Shown: one piece after another, positions 1 through 6,918 of the stretch
Position numbering within the stretch: the stretch's first letter is position 1
Layout: the number at the start of each line of letters is the position of its first letter
NCBI GenBank assembly: GCA_965651365.1
Contig: CBFGSA010000045.1
Location: 1-19,791 of the forward strand
Origin: DASSBG01 sp965651365
Lineage (GTDB): Bacteria > Pseudomonadota > Gammaproteobacteria > Xanthomonadales > Rhodanobacteraceae
Direction of reading: 5' to 3'
DNA: 19,791 bases
The notes under the pieces: generated by a model
Told to the model about the DNA's origin: nothing
Seen by the model: the letters and a program-made list of their open reading frames with translations, nothing else
Databases searched by the model: none
Made by a program: the position numbers and the translations under genes

Positions 1-1553
1 TCCGGCCAGCGCTCCTCGGTCAATTGCAGATTGACGCGCGAACTGGCCAGGTAGACCAGATTGTCCGCCGCATCCAGGGCCAGGTGTTCGGCATTCTTGT
101 CACGAAAGCGTTCCAGTTCCTTTTCGTTGTCGCACTCGATCCAGCGCACGGTGTTGACTGTCACGGGCACGAAGTCGGCCTCGACGCCATATTCGTCCTT
201 GAGGCGATAGGCCGCCACGTCGAACTGCAGTATGCCGACCGCGCCCAGGATCAGGTCGTTGCCGATCAGCGGCCGGAAGAACTGGGTGGCGCCTTCCTCG
301 GAAAGCTGAGCCAGACCCTTCTTGAGTGCCTTCATCTTCAGCGGGTCGCGCAACTGCGCGCGGCGGAACAGCTCGGGCGCGAAGCTGGGGATGCCGGTGA
401 AGGCCAGATCCTCGCCTTCGGTAAAGGTGTCGCCAATCGAGATCGTGCCGTGGTTGTGCAGGCCGATCACGTCGCCGGGCCAGGCGGTATCCGCAATTTC
501 ACGGTCCGAGGCCATGAAGGTCAGTGCGTTGGCGATGCGCATGTCCTTGCCGCTGCGGGCGTGGAACATCTTCATGCCGGAGCTGTAGTGTCCCGAGCAC
601 ACGCGCATGAAGGCCACCCGGTCACGGTGCGCCGGGTCCATGTTGGCCTGGATCTTGAACACGAAGCCGCTCAGCGTGTCTTCGACCGGCGCCACGCTGC
701 GGCTGAGGGCGGCGCGCGGTTGCGGCGCAGGGGCGTGCTGGACAAAGAAATCCAGCAGCAACTGCACGCCGAAATTGTTCACCGCCGAGCCGAAGAACAC
801 CGGCGTCAGTTCGCCGGCCAGATAGCGCTCGCGGTCGAATTCGTGCGAGGCGCCGCGCACCAGCTCCAGCTCCTCACGCAGCTCGGCCAGTGCCGGCGCA
901 CCGATCGCTTCTTCCAGCCCCGGTGCATCCAGACCCTTGAAAATGGTCGAGTCCTTGCGCGTGAAGTTGCGGCCCGACTCGTACAGGTGCACCTCGTCGT
1001 CGACCAGGTGGTAGACGCCCTTCAGCCGCTTGCCCATGCCGATCGGCCAGGTCACCGGCGCGCAGTCGATCTTCAGCACCGATTCGACCTCGTCCAGCAG
1101 CTCGATCGGCTCGCGGCCCTCGCGGTCGAGCTTGTTGATGAAGCTCATGATCGGCGTGGTGCGCAACCGGCACACGTCCATCAGCTTGATGGTGCGCTCC
1201 TCCACACCCTTGGCGCAGTCGATCACCATCAGCGCCGAGTCGACCGCGGTCAGCACGCGGTAGGTGTCCTCGCCGAAATCGGCGTGGCCGGGCGTGTCCA
1301 GCAGGTTGACGATGCACTCGCGGTACGGGAACTGCATCACCGAACTGGTGACCGAAATGCCGCGCTCCTTTTCCAGTGCCATCCAGTCGCTGGTGGCATG
1401 GCGCGCGGCCTTGCGGCCCTTGACGCTGCCGGCGAGCTGGATCGCGCCGCCGAACAGCAGCAGCTTTTCGGTCAGCGTGGTCTTGCCGGCATCGGGGTGG
1501 CTGATGATGGCAAAAGTACGCCGACGCGCGGTTTCGGTGGCAAGCTCGGGCAT
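1..1553 (-). CDS. prfC: Peptide chain release factor 3 (partial, C-terminus off the window)
   Basis: This is the GTPase RF3, which removes RF1 or RF2 from the ribosome after peptide release. I translated the minus strand directly. It begins MPELATETARRRTFAIISHP and stays open to the window edge (517 codons). The P-loop HPDAGKTT lies at residues 19-26, DTPGH at 86-90 and NKLD at 140-143, the GTP-binding signatures of RF3. The visible end, VNLQLTEERWP, matches the family's near-terminal segment; RF3 is usually about 530 residues, so only some 10-15 are missing. The start is firm, because a TGA lies two codons upstream in frame (TGA TCC ATG). No clear Shine-Dalgarno sequence is visible. It is transcribed away from the DUF6164-type gene. 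A long open frame on the plus strand (24-1568) is its antisense shadow. Confidence 0.96.
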   Translation of the reverse strand, partial: MPELATETARRRTFAIISHPDAGKTTLTEKLLLFGGAIQLAGSVKGRKAARHATSDWMALEKERGISVTSSVMQFPYRECIVNLLDTPGHADFGEDTYRVLTAVDSALMVIDCAKGVEERTIKLMDVCRLRTTPIMSFINKLDREGREPIELLDEVESVLKIDCAPVTWPIGMGKRLKGVYHLVDDEVHLYESGRNFTRKDSTIFKGLDAPGLEEAIGAPALAELREELELVRGASHEFDRERYLAGELTPVFFGSAVNNFGVQLLLDFFVQHAPAPQPRAALSRSVAPVEDTLSGFVFKIQANMDPAHRDRVAFMRVCSGHYSSGMKMFHARSGKDMRIANALTFMASDREIADTAWPGDVIGLHNHGTISIGDTFTEGEDLAFTGIPSFAPELFRRAQLRDPLKMKALKKGLAQLSEEGATQFFRPLIGNDLILGAVGILQFDVAAYRLKDEYGVEADFVPVTVNTVRWIECDNEKELERFRDKNAEHLALDAADNLVYLASSRVNLQLTEERWP

Positions 1554-1581
1554 GGATCAGATGCGTGATGACAAGCCGACA

Positions 1582-1615
1582 ATGATAACGTGTCAGCGGG
1601 CATAGCCGCTATCAT
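1582..1615. promoter_or_regulatory. Divergent intergenic inverted repeat with possible -10 hexamers
   Basis: The 68-base spacer between prfC and the plus-strand small gene contains ATGATA (1582-1587) mirrored by TATCAT (1610-1615), with an inner AGCGG/CCGCT pair (1595-1599/1606-1610). Each outer arm reads as a -10-like TATCAT on one strand, pointing at prfC and at the small gene respectively. No convincing -35 was found for either, so this is a weak promoter call. Confidence 0.3.
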
Positions 1616-1621
1616 CGGCGC

Positions 1622-1990
1622 ATGGCCCACCTTCTGCTCAATCTGTATCGGGTGCCCGACGACGAAGCCGCCGACGTGCGCCGGCTGCTCGACGAGCACC
1701 GCATCCCCTGGTACGAAACCCAGCCCAGCCCCTGGGGCATCTCGCACGGTGGCATCTGGATCACCGAAGACCGGGACGTGGCCGAGGCCCGGCGCGTGTT
1801 CGACCGGTATCAGGCCGAGCGCAGCGCCCGCGTTCGTGCCGAATATGCTACGGCGCGCGAAGCGGGCACCGCACCCACCTTTGTCGACATGCTGCGCGCC
1901 CATCCGCTGTACGTGCTGCTGACCTTGCTGGCGGCGCTGCTGGTGCTGTTGCTGTCTGCCCTTCCGATAATATGGCTGTTGATCATGTGA
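1622..1990 (+). CDS. Small membrane-anchored protein, DUF6164-like
   Basis: This is a 122-residue protein with a soluble N-terminal part (about 1-95) and one hydrophobic C-terminal helix (about 96-121) ending almost at the terminus, so it is probably tail-anchored in the inner membrane. The N-terminus MAHLLLNLYRVPDDEAADVR, the WYETQPSPWGISHGGIW stretch (30-46) and an acidic/basic helix after it match my memory of the DUF6164 family, common in Xanthomonadales and of unknown function. That assignment is from memory, not a search. It starts six bases after a TATCAT hexamer and has no Shine-Dalgarno sequence, so its transcript might be leaderless. It is divergent from prfC. Function is not known. 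Confidence 0.8.
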   Translation: MAHLLLNLYRVPDDEAADVRRLLDEHRIPWYETQPSPWGISHGGIWITEDRDVAEARRVFDRYQAERSARVRAEYATAREAGTAPTFVDMLRAHPLYVLLTLLAALLVLLLSALPIIWLLIM

Positions 1991-2163
1991 TCTGGGGCGC
2001 GAGCGCATGCGTTCGTCATGCGAGGCCGCAGCTTGCATCCTGCACGTGTAAGTTGCAGGCAAGTTGCGCCCGTGTTAAAAGGGGTTCGGATTCATGTTGC
2101 ACGGCCCATCGCGGCCTGCAGCATCTATACCATGAGTCAGGATTTGACCGAAGGGGGTCTCTC

Positions 2164-2928
2164 GTGAAGAAATTTTCTAGTGTAGTTGCCGCGCTTGTAC
2201 TCACCACGTTTGCATTTGCTGCCAGCGCTGCCAGCAACGAGCGCCTCGGCCCAACACCACACAAGTCGGGCAACAGCGGCAATGCGGTTGCCGTAACCTG
2301 CAGCAATACCATTGTGCAGGACTGCGGGTTTGAAAATGGCCCGTTTGGCGGTGTATGGACTGACGCGTCCAGCAACTTCGGCACGCCGGTGTGCGACATC
2401 AGCTCATGTGGCTCTGGCGGTTCGACCAATGGCTCGTATGACGGGAGCTATTGGACATGGTTTGGCGGCATTGGTGGAACAACGGAAGAAGGCAGCGAAA
2501 CCCAGGCCATCAATTTGCCTGCCAACTCCACTGCCACCCTGACTTTCTGGTTTCTGGCGCCGTCGTGCAGTGGCGACAGCAACGATTTTGTCGAGGTGAC
2601 CATCGACGGATCCCAGGTCTGGACCGCAAACGGTGCGGATTCGGCCTGCAATATTCCAGATCCCTACAACCAGATCAGCGTCGACATCACGGCCTACGCC
2701 GACGGGGCTGCGCACACCCTTCAATTTCACTCCATAACCTATGGTGGTGGAACTGCGACCACCAATTTCTTCATTGATGACGTGGATGTCACCACCGCGC
2801 CGTTGGCGCCGACGCTGCCGGGCTACACACCGGTGCCGACCCTGGGCCATCTCGCCATGCTGGGCCTGTTGCTGCTGCTGGCCCTGTTTGCGGCTTGGCG
2901 GTTGCGCGCGGCGCGCAAAGCGCAATGA
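2164..2928 (+). CDS. Secreted protein with C-terminal VPTL/IPTL-CTERM-like sorting tail
   Basis: I chose a GTG start at 2164 because it is preceded by GAAGGGGGT and opens a clean signal peptide (MKKFSSVVAALVLTTFAFAA, cleavage near residue 23). The upstream in-frame extension to 1972 has no such features. The mature part (about 24-215) is Gly/Ser/Thr-rich, with six cysteines at 46, 54, 77, 82, 135 and 162. It ends in a beta-rich segment, NFFIDDVDV (201-209), which resembles jelly-roll or carbohydrate-binding modules of PEP-CTERM-type proteins. The C-terminus (222-254) has PVPTLG, a hydrophobic helix and a basic end (RLRAARKAQ), the layout of IPTL-CTERM sorting signals. The length is 254 residues. 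I do not recognise the central domain, and its ligand is unknown. It is monocistronic, with a terminator downstream. Confidence 0.85.
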   Translation: MKKFSSVVAALVLTTFAFAASAASNERLGPTPHKSGNSGNAVAVTCSNTIVQDCGFENGPFGGVWTDASSNFGTPVCDISSCGSGGSTNGSYDGSYWTWFGGIGGTTEEGSETQAINLPANSTATLTFWFLAPSCSGDSNDFVEVTIDGSQVWTANGADSACNIPDPYNQISVDITAYADGAAHTLQFHSITYGGGTATTNFFIDDVDVTTAPLAPTLPGYTPVPTLGHLAMLGLLLLLALFAAWRLRAARKAQ

Positions 2929-2981
2929 GCTGAGTTGCTGCCAAAGTCGTCGGGCGATCCGTCGACCGAGGAACAAAGCGC

Positions 2982-3018
2982 AAGCCCGGAGCCGATCATT
3001 GGCTCCGGGCTTTTGTTT
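2982..3018 (+). terminator. Rho-independent terminator after the secreted-protein gene
   Basis: There is a perfect 12-bp stem, AAGCCCGGAGCC (2982-2993) with GGCTCCGGGCTT (3001-3012). The loop is seven bases and the 3' flank is T-rich (TTTTGTTT). It isolates the secreted-protein gene from the methionine operon. Confidence 0.92.
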
Positions 3019-3095
3019 GGGCTGCGTCCATCGGTACAAGGCTGGTCTCGCTCTTGTTCGTGGTGCAGGCAATAGTAGGATTCCGCATAACAGCA

Positions 3096-3117
3096 AATAG
3101 ACGGCTATACGTCTATT
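3096..3117. promoter_or_regulatory. Perfect palindromic operator overlapping the -35 of the met operon
   Basis: AATAGACG (3096-3103) and CGTCTATT (3110-3117) form perfect 8-bp arms around six bases. The right arm runs into the TTGACA -35 box (3116-3121), so a bound dimeric regulator would block RNA polymerase. The identity of the regulator cannot be read here; a methionine or SAH-responsive repressor is inference. Confidence 0.6.
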
Positions 3118-3143
3118 GACAAGTAGCTTGCGTGTGCTAGTCT
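3116..3143 (+). promoter_or_regulatory. Sigma-70 promoter of the metX-metB-hom operon
   Basis: A consensus TTGACA (3116-3121) is followed by a 16-base spacer and TAGTCT (3138-3143), preceded by TG one base upstream (3135-3136), which makes an extended -10. The predicted transcription start, near 3150, falls immediately before the first riboswitch stem at 3152, which supports the call. Confidence 0.75.
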
Positions 3144-3151
3144 GCGCTTCA

Positions 3152-3268
3152 ACTCATCGAGACCGGCTGAGGGACAGGCCCTTTGAAGCCGGGGCAACCA
3201 CCAGTGGCGCGAGCTGCTGCACGGTGCCAACTCCTGCGGAGGCGCACGCGCTTTTCCGAGAGATGAGT
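3152..3268 (+). promoter_or_regulatory. SAM-I (S-box) riboswitch aptamer
   Basis: The aptamer binds S-adenosylmethionine. P1 is ACTCATC (3152-3158) paired with GATGAGT (3262-3268), perfect over 7 bp. P2 is closed by CCGGCT/AGCCGG (3163-3168/3186-3191) around the conserved GAGGGAC. The core strings GGGGCAACC and CGGTGCCAACTCC are present. A P4 stem can form from CGGA (3237-3240) and TCCG (3255-3258) with an inner GCGC pair. These are S-box family hallmarks. Its position before a homoserine acyltransferase operon fits, as S-box leaders are known in Xanthomonadales, an exception among gammaproteobacteria. Confidence 0.93.
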
Positions 3269-3349
3269 CGGCCACCCGTCTGGAGCGACGGGTTTGGCAG
3301 GCTTCTCGGTACTCCGCAGGCTCGATGCCTGAAGTGCGACGGAGAAGCC
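3256..3349 (+). promoter_or_regulatory. Expression platform: anti-sequestor and Shine-Dalgarno-masking hairpin
   Basis: GGCTTCTC (3300-3307) pairs perfectly with GAGAAGCC (3342-3349). This covers most of the metX ribosome binding site GGAG (3341-3344), just before ATG 3351. An inner CAGGC/GCCTG stem (3317-3321/3327-3331) caps it. A separate 7-bp hairpin, ACCCGTC/GACGGGT (3274-3280/3287-3293), has only three Ts after it, so it is not a good terminator. CCGAGA (3256-3261), which lies in the aptamer's P4/P1 3' side, can instead pair with TCTCGG (3304-3309) and free the binding site. This suggests control of translation by SAM (inference). Confidence 0.65.
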
Positions 3350-3350
3350 C

Positions 3351-4454
3351 ATGACCTTGCTGTCTTCAATTGAGGGTGCCGAAGCCCGGTGCGGCGCCGA
3401 TCACGGCGCCACGGACGCCGAGTCGCTGTGCCTGCGCGCCAGCATCGTCGTGGAATTTCAGCCTGCACATGCGAAAAAAAGCCGGCAGGCTGAAATCCGC
3501 TGCTTGTGGCTGGGCGCGCACAATGGCCCAATCGTCATCGTGCAGGGCGGCATTTCTGCCGGACGCGATGTCTGCTCAAGCCCGGCGCATGCCGATCCTG
3601 GCTGGTGGCAGGAATTGGTCGGTCCGGGCAAGGCGATCGACACCACGCAGGTACGCGTTCTGGCCATTGACTGGCTCGACGCCGTGGACCTGGACGTGGA
3701 TTGCGTCACCACGACGGACCAGGCGGATGCCCTCGCAGCCCTGCTCGATGCCCTGCAGATCCGTTCGGTGGCAGCCTTCGTGGGCGGATCCTATGGCGCC
3801 ATGGTCGGCCTGGCCTTCGCCGCGCGTCACGCTGGGCGACTTGGCCGTCTGGTAGCCGTGGCAGGCGCCCACCGGCCGCACCCGCTGGCCAGCGCACAGC
3901 GGGCCGTGCAGCGTGGCATCCTGCAACTGGGCATTGAATGTGGGCGTGAAGCCGAAGGCGTGTCGTTGGCACGGCAGCTTGCCCTGACCACCTACCGCGG
4001 CAGTGTCGAACTGGCCGAACGCTTTTCCGGACCGGCCGAACAGCATGCCGGGCGCTGGCAACTGCCGGTCGAGTCCTGGCTGCAGCACAATGGCGACAAG
4101 TTTGCGCGCAAGTGCTCGGCCCGGCGCTACCTGGCCCTGTCGCAGTCAATCGACCTGCACCGCGTCGACCCGGCATCAATCCGGGTACCGGTCAACCTGA
4201 TCGGCATTGCCAGCGACCGGCTGGTGCCGCTGGCTGATCTGTGCGAGCTGCAGCGTGCGCTGGGCGGGCATGCCAGTCTGGACGTGATCGACTCGCGCTG
4301 CGGGCACGACGGCTTTCTGCTGGAACATGCCCAGCTTTCGACATTGCTGACCGAGTTGCTGCGTCAGCCGCTGCTGTCACAGGACACGCCGGGTACGTTG
4401 TCCCGGAATCACCCACACCAATTCCAATCCACACATCTTGCGAGGAGCGCCTGA
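3351..4454 (+). CDS. metX: Homoserine O-acyltransferase (MetX family, probably O-succinyltransferase)
   Basis: MetX activates homoserine by acylating its hydroxyl, the first committed step to methionine. The protein is 367 residues with an alpha/beta-hydrolase fold. VIVQGGISAGRDV (62-74) is the family's oxyanion region. The nucleophile is Ser147 in GGSYG (145-149), with Asp289 (ASDRLVP) and His319 (GHDGF) completing the triad. The start is ATG 3351, six bases after GGAG, which lies in the riboswitch-controlled hairpin. The next gene, metB, begins two bases after its stop. MetX enzymes use acetyl- or succinyl-CoA and the family name does not settle which. Xanthomonad MetX proteins have been reported as succinyltransferases, and pairing with a MetB-type enzyme agrees, but substrate choice here is inference. 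Confidence 0.92.
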   Translation: MTLLSSIEGAEARCGADHGATDAESLCLRASIVVEFQPAHAKKSRQAEIRCLWLGAHNGPIVIVQGGISAGRDVCSSPAHADPGWWQELVGPGKAIDTTQVRVLAIDWLDAVDLDVDCVTTTDQADALAALLDALQIRSVAAFVGGSYGAMVGLAFAARHAGRLGRLVAVAGAHRPHPLASAQRAVQRGILQLGIECGREAEGVSLARQLALTTYRGSVELAERFSGPAEQHAGRWQLPVESWLQHNGDKFARKCSARRYLALSQSIDLHRVDPASIRVPVNLIGIASDRLVPLADLCELQRALGGHASLDVIDSRCGHDGFLLEHAQLSTLLTELLRQPLLSQDTPGTLSRNHPHQFQSTHLARSA

Positions 4455-4456
4455 AC

Positions 4457-5644
4457 ATGAGTACCTGGTCCGACTGTACCCGCGCCGTGCGCAGCGGCAT
4501 CGAGAGCGATACCCAGCACGGGGCTGTGGTCCCGCCCTTGCACCTGTCCACCAATTACAGCTTCGAGGGCCTGGGCCGCAAGCGCCAGTACGATTATTCG
4601 CGCAGCGGCAACCCGACCCGCGATCATCTTGCAGGTGCGCTGGCCGAGCTGGAGCATGGCCATTCGGCTGTGGTCACTTCAAGTGGCATGGCCGCCGTGG
4701 CGCTGGCACTGGAGCTGGTGCCGGCCGGTGGCCGCGTGCTGGCTGCGCACGATTGCTACGGCGGCACCTGGCGTCTGCTCGATGCCTGGGCGCGCAAGCG
4801 GCGCTTCGAGGTGCGCTTTGCCGATCTGGGTGATCCGCAGGCGCTGGCCGCCGGATTGGCCGACAAGCCCGACCTGGTATGGGTGGAAACGCCGTCCAAC
4901 CCGCTGCTGCGCATTACCGACATCCGGCATGTGGCGCAGGCGGCGCATGCCGCCGGCGCGCTGTGTCTGGTCGACAACACCTTCCTGTCGCCGGCCTTGC
5001 AGAAGCCGCTGGATCTCGGCGCCGACGTCGTGCTGCACTCGACCACCAAGTACATCAACGGCCACAGTGACGTGGTCGGCGGCGCGGTCGTGGCCAAGGA
5101 TCCCGCCGTGGCGCAGACCCTGGCCGAGTGGAGCAACTGGCTGGGCCTGACCGGTGCGCCGTTCGACAGTTTCCTGACCCTGCGCGGCCTGCGCACGCTG
5201 GACGTGCGCCTGCGCGCGCACCAGGAAAACGCGCAGCGCGTGGCACGGCATCTGCAACACCATGGCGCGGTGCAGAAGGTGTTCTATCCCGGGCTGGAAA
5301 GCCACCCGCAACATGCTCTGGCGGAACGCCAGCAGGACGGCTTCGGAGCCATGCTGAGTTTCGAGTTGGTCGGCGGCGAGGCGGCCATCCGCGCCTTCCT
5401 CGCCGGACTTGAATGCTTCTCCCTGGCCGAATCGCTGGGCGGCGTGGAGAGCCTGGTGGCGCATCCGGCCAGCATGACGCATGCCTCGATGAGCGCCGAA
5501 GCGCGGGCCGTCGCCGGCATTTCCGATGGCCTGCTGCGCCTGTCGATCGGCATTGAGCATGGCGATGACCTGCTGGCCGACCTGAGTGCGGGTCTGGCGC
5601 GGGCGCAGGCGTCGCTGGTTCGAAAACAGGTCGTTGTGTCGTGA
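4457..5644 (+). CDS. metB: Cystathionine gamma-synthase (PLP-dependent)
   Basis: This cytoplasmic PLP enzyme of the Cys/Met family condenses the homoserine ester with cysteine to give cystathionine. It has 395 residues from ATG 4457, with AGGAG (4442-4446) about ten bases upstream. The DYSRSGNPTR motif (46-55), SSGMAA (75-80), Tyr101 (PLP stacking), Asp173 in LVDNTF and the Schiff-base Lys198 in HSTTKYINGHSD (194-205) are all present. An in-frame extension upstream to 4241 overlaps metX and lacks family similarity. It lies between metX and hom in one operon. Gamma-lyase and O-acylhomoserine sulfhydrylase paralogues look alike at sequence level; gene order favours gamma-synthase. Confidence 0.9.
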   Translation: MSTWSDCTRAVRSGIESDTQHGAVVPPLHLSTNYSFEGLGRKRQYDYSRSGNPTRDHLAGALAELEHGHSAVVTSSGMAAVALALELVPAGGRVLAAHDCYGGTWRLLDAWARKRRFEVRFADLGDPQALAAGLADKPDLVWVETPSNPLLRITDIRHVAQAAHAAGALCLVDNTFLSPALQKPLDLGADVVLHSTTKYINGHSDVVGGAVVAKDPAVAQTLAEWSNWLGLTGAPFDSFLTLRGLRTLDVRLRAHQENAQRVARHLQHHGAVQKVFYPGLESHPQHALAERQQDGFGAMLSFELVGGEAAIRAFLAGLECFSLAESLGGVESLVAHPASMTHASMSAEARAVAGISDGLLRLSIGIEHGDDLLADLSAGLARAQASLVRKQVVVS

Positions 5645-6723
5645 ATGCACAGCTCGAATCCATGCCCGTGACACGCAATGCCGGTCGGCCCCGTGTGGCA
5701 CTGGCGCTGCTCGGAACCGGGGGCGTGGGTCATGCGCTGCTGGCACAGTTGCAGGCGCGTCCGCAGCAGCAGCTGGCACTCGTTGGCGTGGCCAATTCCA
5801 GGCACCAACTGCTTGTCCCGCACGGTATCGAGGCAGCCGATGCGCTGCGCTCGCTGGCGCAGCAGGCGCCGCATCGAAGTGACCTGGAGCTGCTCGACGC
5901 GCTCGATGCCAGCGGCGCCACACACCGGGTCATCATCGATGCCACCGCCAGTGTCGAAGTGGCGCGGCAACACCCGATCTGGCTGGCCAGCGGCTTCCAT
6001 GTCGTCACGGCCAACAAGGCGCTCAACGGCGGCTCGCTGACCGATTGGCGTGCAATCGGCAAGGCCGCCCGCGCAGGCAGCGTGCAATACGCGGCCTCGG
6101 CGACCGTTGGTGCCGGCTTGCCGGTCATCGACATACTGGAGCGCTGGCAGCGTTGCGGTGACCGGACGAGCGTCATCGAGGGCGTGTTCTCCGGCTCCCT
6201 GTCCTGGCTGTTCAATCAATTCGATGGCAGCCGCCCGTTTTCCAGATTGCTGGACGAGGCCCGCGAGGCGGGCTACTGCGAGCCCGACCCGCGCCAGGAC
6301 CTCAGTGGCGGCGATGTACTGCGCAAGCTGCTGATTCTGGCGCGCACGGCCGGCATCGCCTTGCACGTGGATCAGGTGGCCGTGGAAAATCTGGTTCCCG
6401 CCGCCTTGCGTGATGTCGATCCACAGCAATTCCACGCCGAGGTCGAGCTGCTCGACCGTCAGATGGCGCGGCGCCTGGTCGAGGCCGAGCACGAAGGCTG
6501 CGTGTTGCGCCATCTGGCCCGATGGAGCGTGAATGGCGCCCGCGTCGGCTTGCACAAGTTGCCGCGCGATCATCCGGCCGCGCAGCTTCAAGGCACGGAA
6601 AATCTCTTCGTGTTCTCCTCGGCCTGCTACGACCGCGAACCATTGATCATCCGCGGCCCCGGCGCCGGCACCCACGTCACCGCCCAGGCGCTGCTGGCGG
6701 ACATCCATCAACTGGCCACGTGA
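5641..6723 (+). CDS. hom: Homoserine dehydrogenase (single-domain)
   Basis: It reduces aspartate semialdehyde to homoserine with NAD(P)H, supplying MetX. The protein has 360 residues. The nucleotide-binding GTGGVG is at 25-30, VVTANKA at 121-127 and the ATVGAGLPVI segment at 154-163. The catalytic region EPDPRQDLSGGDVLRK (214-229) carries the conserved acidic and lysine residues. The end, RGPGAGTHVTAQALLAD (338-354), resembles the C-terminal half of bifunctional aspartokinase-homoserine dehydrogenases, but no kinase or ACT domain is present. The GTG start at 5641 overlaps the metB stop (GTGA, 5641-5644), implying translational coupling; Met8 (ATG 5662) is an alternative. Placing it under the SAM riboswitch would dedicate it to the methionine branch. 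Confidence 0.93.
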   Translation: MNAQLESMPVTRNAGRPRVALALLGTGGVGHALLAQLQARPQQQLALVGVANSRHQLLVPHGIEAADALRSLAQQAPHRSDLELLDALDASGATHRVIIDATASVEVARQHPIWLASGFHVVTANKALNGGSLTDWRAIGKAARAGSVQYAASATVGAGLPVIDILERWQRCGDRTSVIEGVFSGSLSWLFNQFDGSRPFSRLLDEAREAGYCEPDPRQDLSGGDVLRKLLILARTAGIALHVDQVAVENLVPAALRDVDPQQFHAEVELLDRQMARRLVEAEHEGCVLRHLARWSVNGARVGLHKLPRDHPAAQLQGTENLFVFSSACYDREPLIIRGPGAGTHVTAQALLADIHQLAT

Positions 6724-6747
6724 GCGCAGGGTGGCGGAAACGAGTTC

Positions 6748-6790
6748 GTCATCCTGCGCGAAGGGCGCTTGCGCCCGCAGGCGCAGGATC
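6748..6790 (+). repeat. Long hairpin after hom; possible truncated GTCATCC repeat or terminator
   Basis: ATCCTGCGC (6751-6759) pairs perfectly with GCGCAGGAT (6781-6789). Inside, GGGCGC (6763-6768) pairs with GCGCCC (6771-6776) across two Ts. No T run follows. The GTCATCC beginning matches the left end of the other dispersed repeats in this window, with no matching right end, so it may be a half element. It could also end hom transcripts. The rest of the 6724-6918 spacer shows nothing else clear. Confidence 0.55.
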
Positions 6791-6903
6791 TGCCAGCCAG
6801 GCTTGCCGCTCAGGCCCGAGGTTTCTTCATTCAGGCAGGAAGCTGCCACGCCACTGGTACCGGCCCCGGCCCCGCATCAGAGGCGCGTGATGGCAAATGT
6901 GCG

Positions 6904-6909
6904 TAGAAT
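6904..6909 (+). promoter_or_regulatory. Candidate -10 (TAGAAT) for the gspLMN operon
   Basis: TAGAAT ends nine bases before the gspL ATG, so the 5' leader would be only a few bases long. No good -35 is seen at the usual distance and no Shine-Dalgarno sequence precedes gspL. A weak call. Confidence 0.35.
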
Positions 6910-6918
6910 CGGCACACG

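Noticed and set aside
24..1568. 514-residue open frame on the plus strand
   Set aside because: It is antisense to prfC, whose GTPase motifs are unmistakable on the minus strand; the product is Gln/His/Arg-rich and matches no family.
3096..3117. MetJ box
   Set aside because: MetJ sites are tandem contiguous AGACGTCT octamers; here AGACG and CGTCT are separated by six bases and occur once.
3274..3295. Hairpin ACCCGTC/GACGGGT as an intrinsic terminator of the riboswitch
   Set aside because: Only three Ts follow the stem, and a better Shine-Dalgarno-masking hairpin lies next to the start codon.
4679..6849. Long minus-strand frames (414 and 521 residues) across metB and hom
   Set aside because: They are shadows of high-GC coding sequence; the sense genes have complete catalytic motifs.
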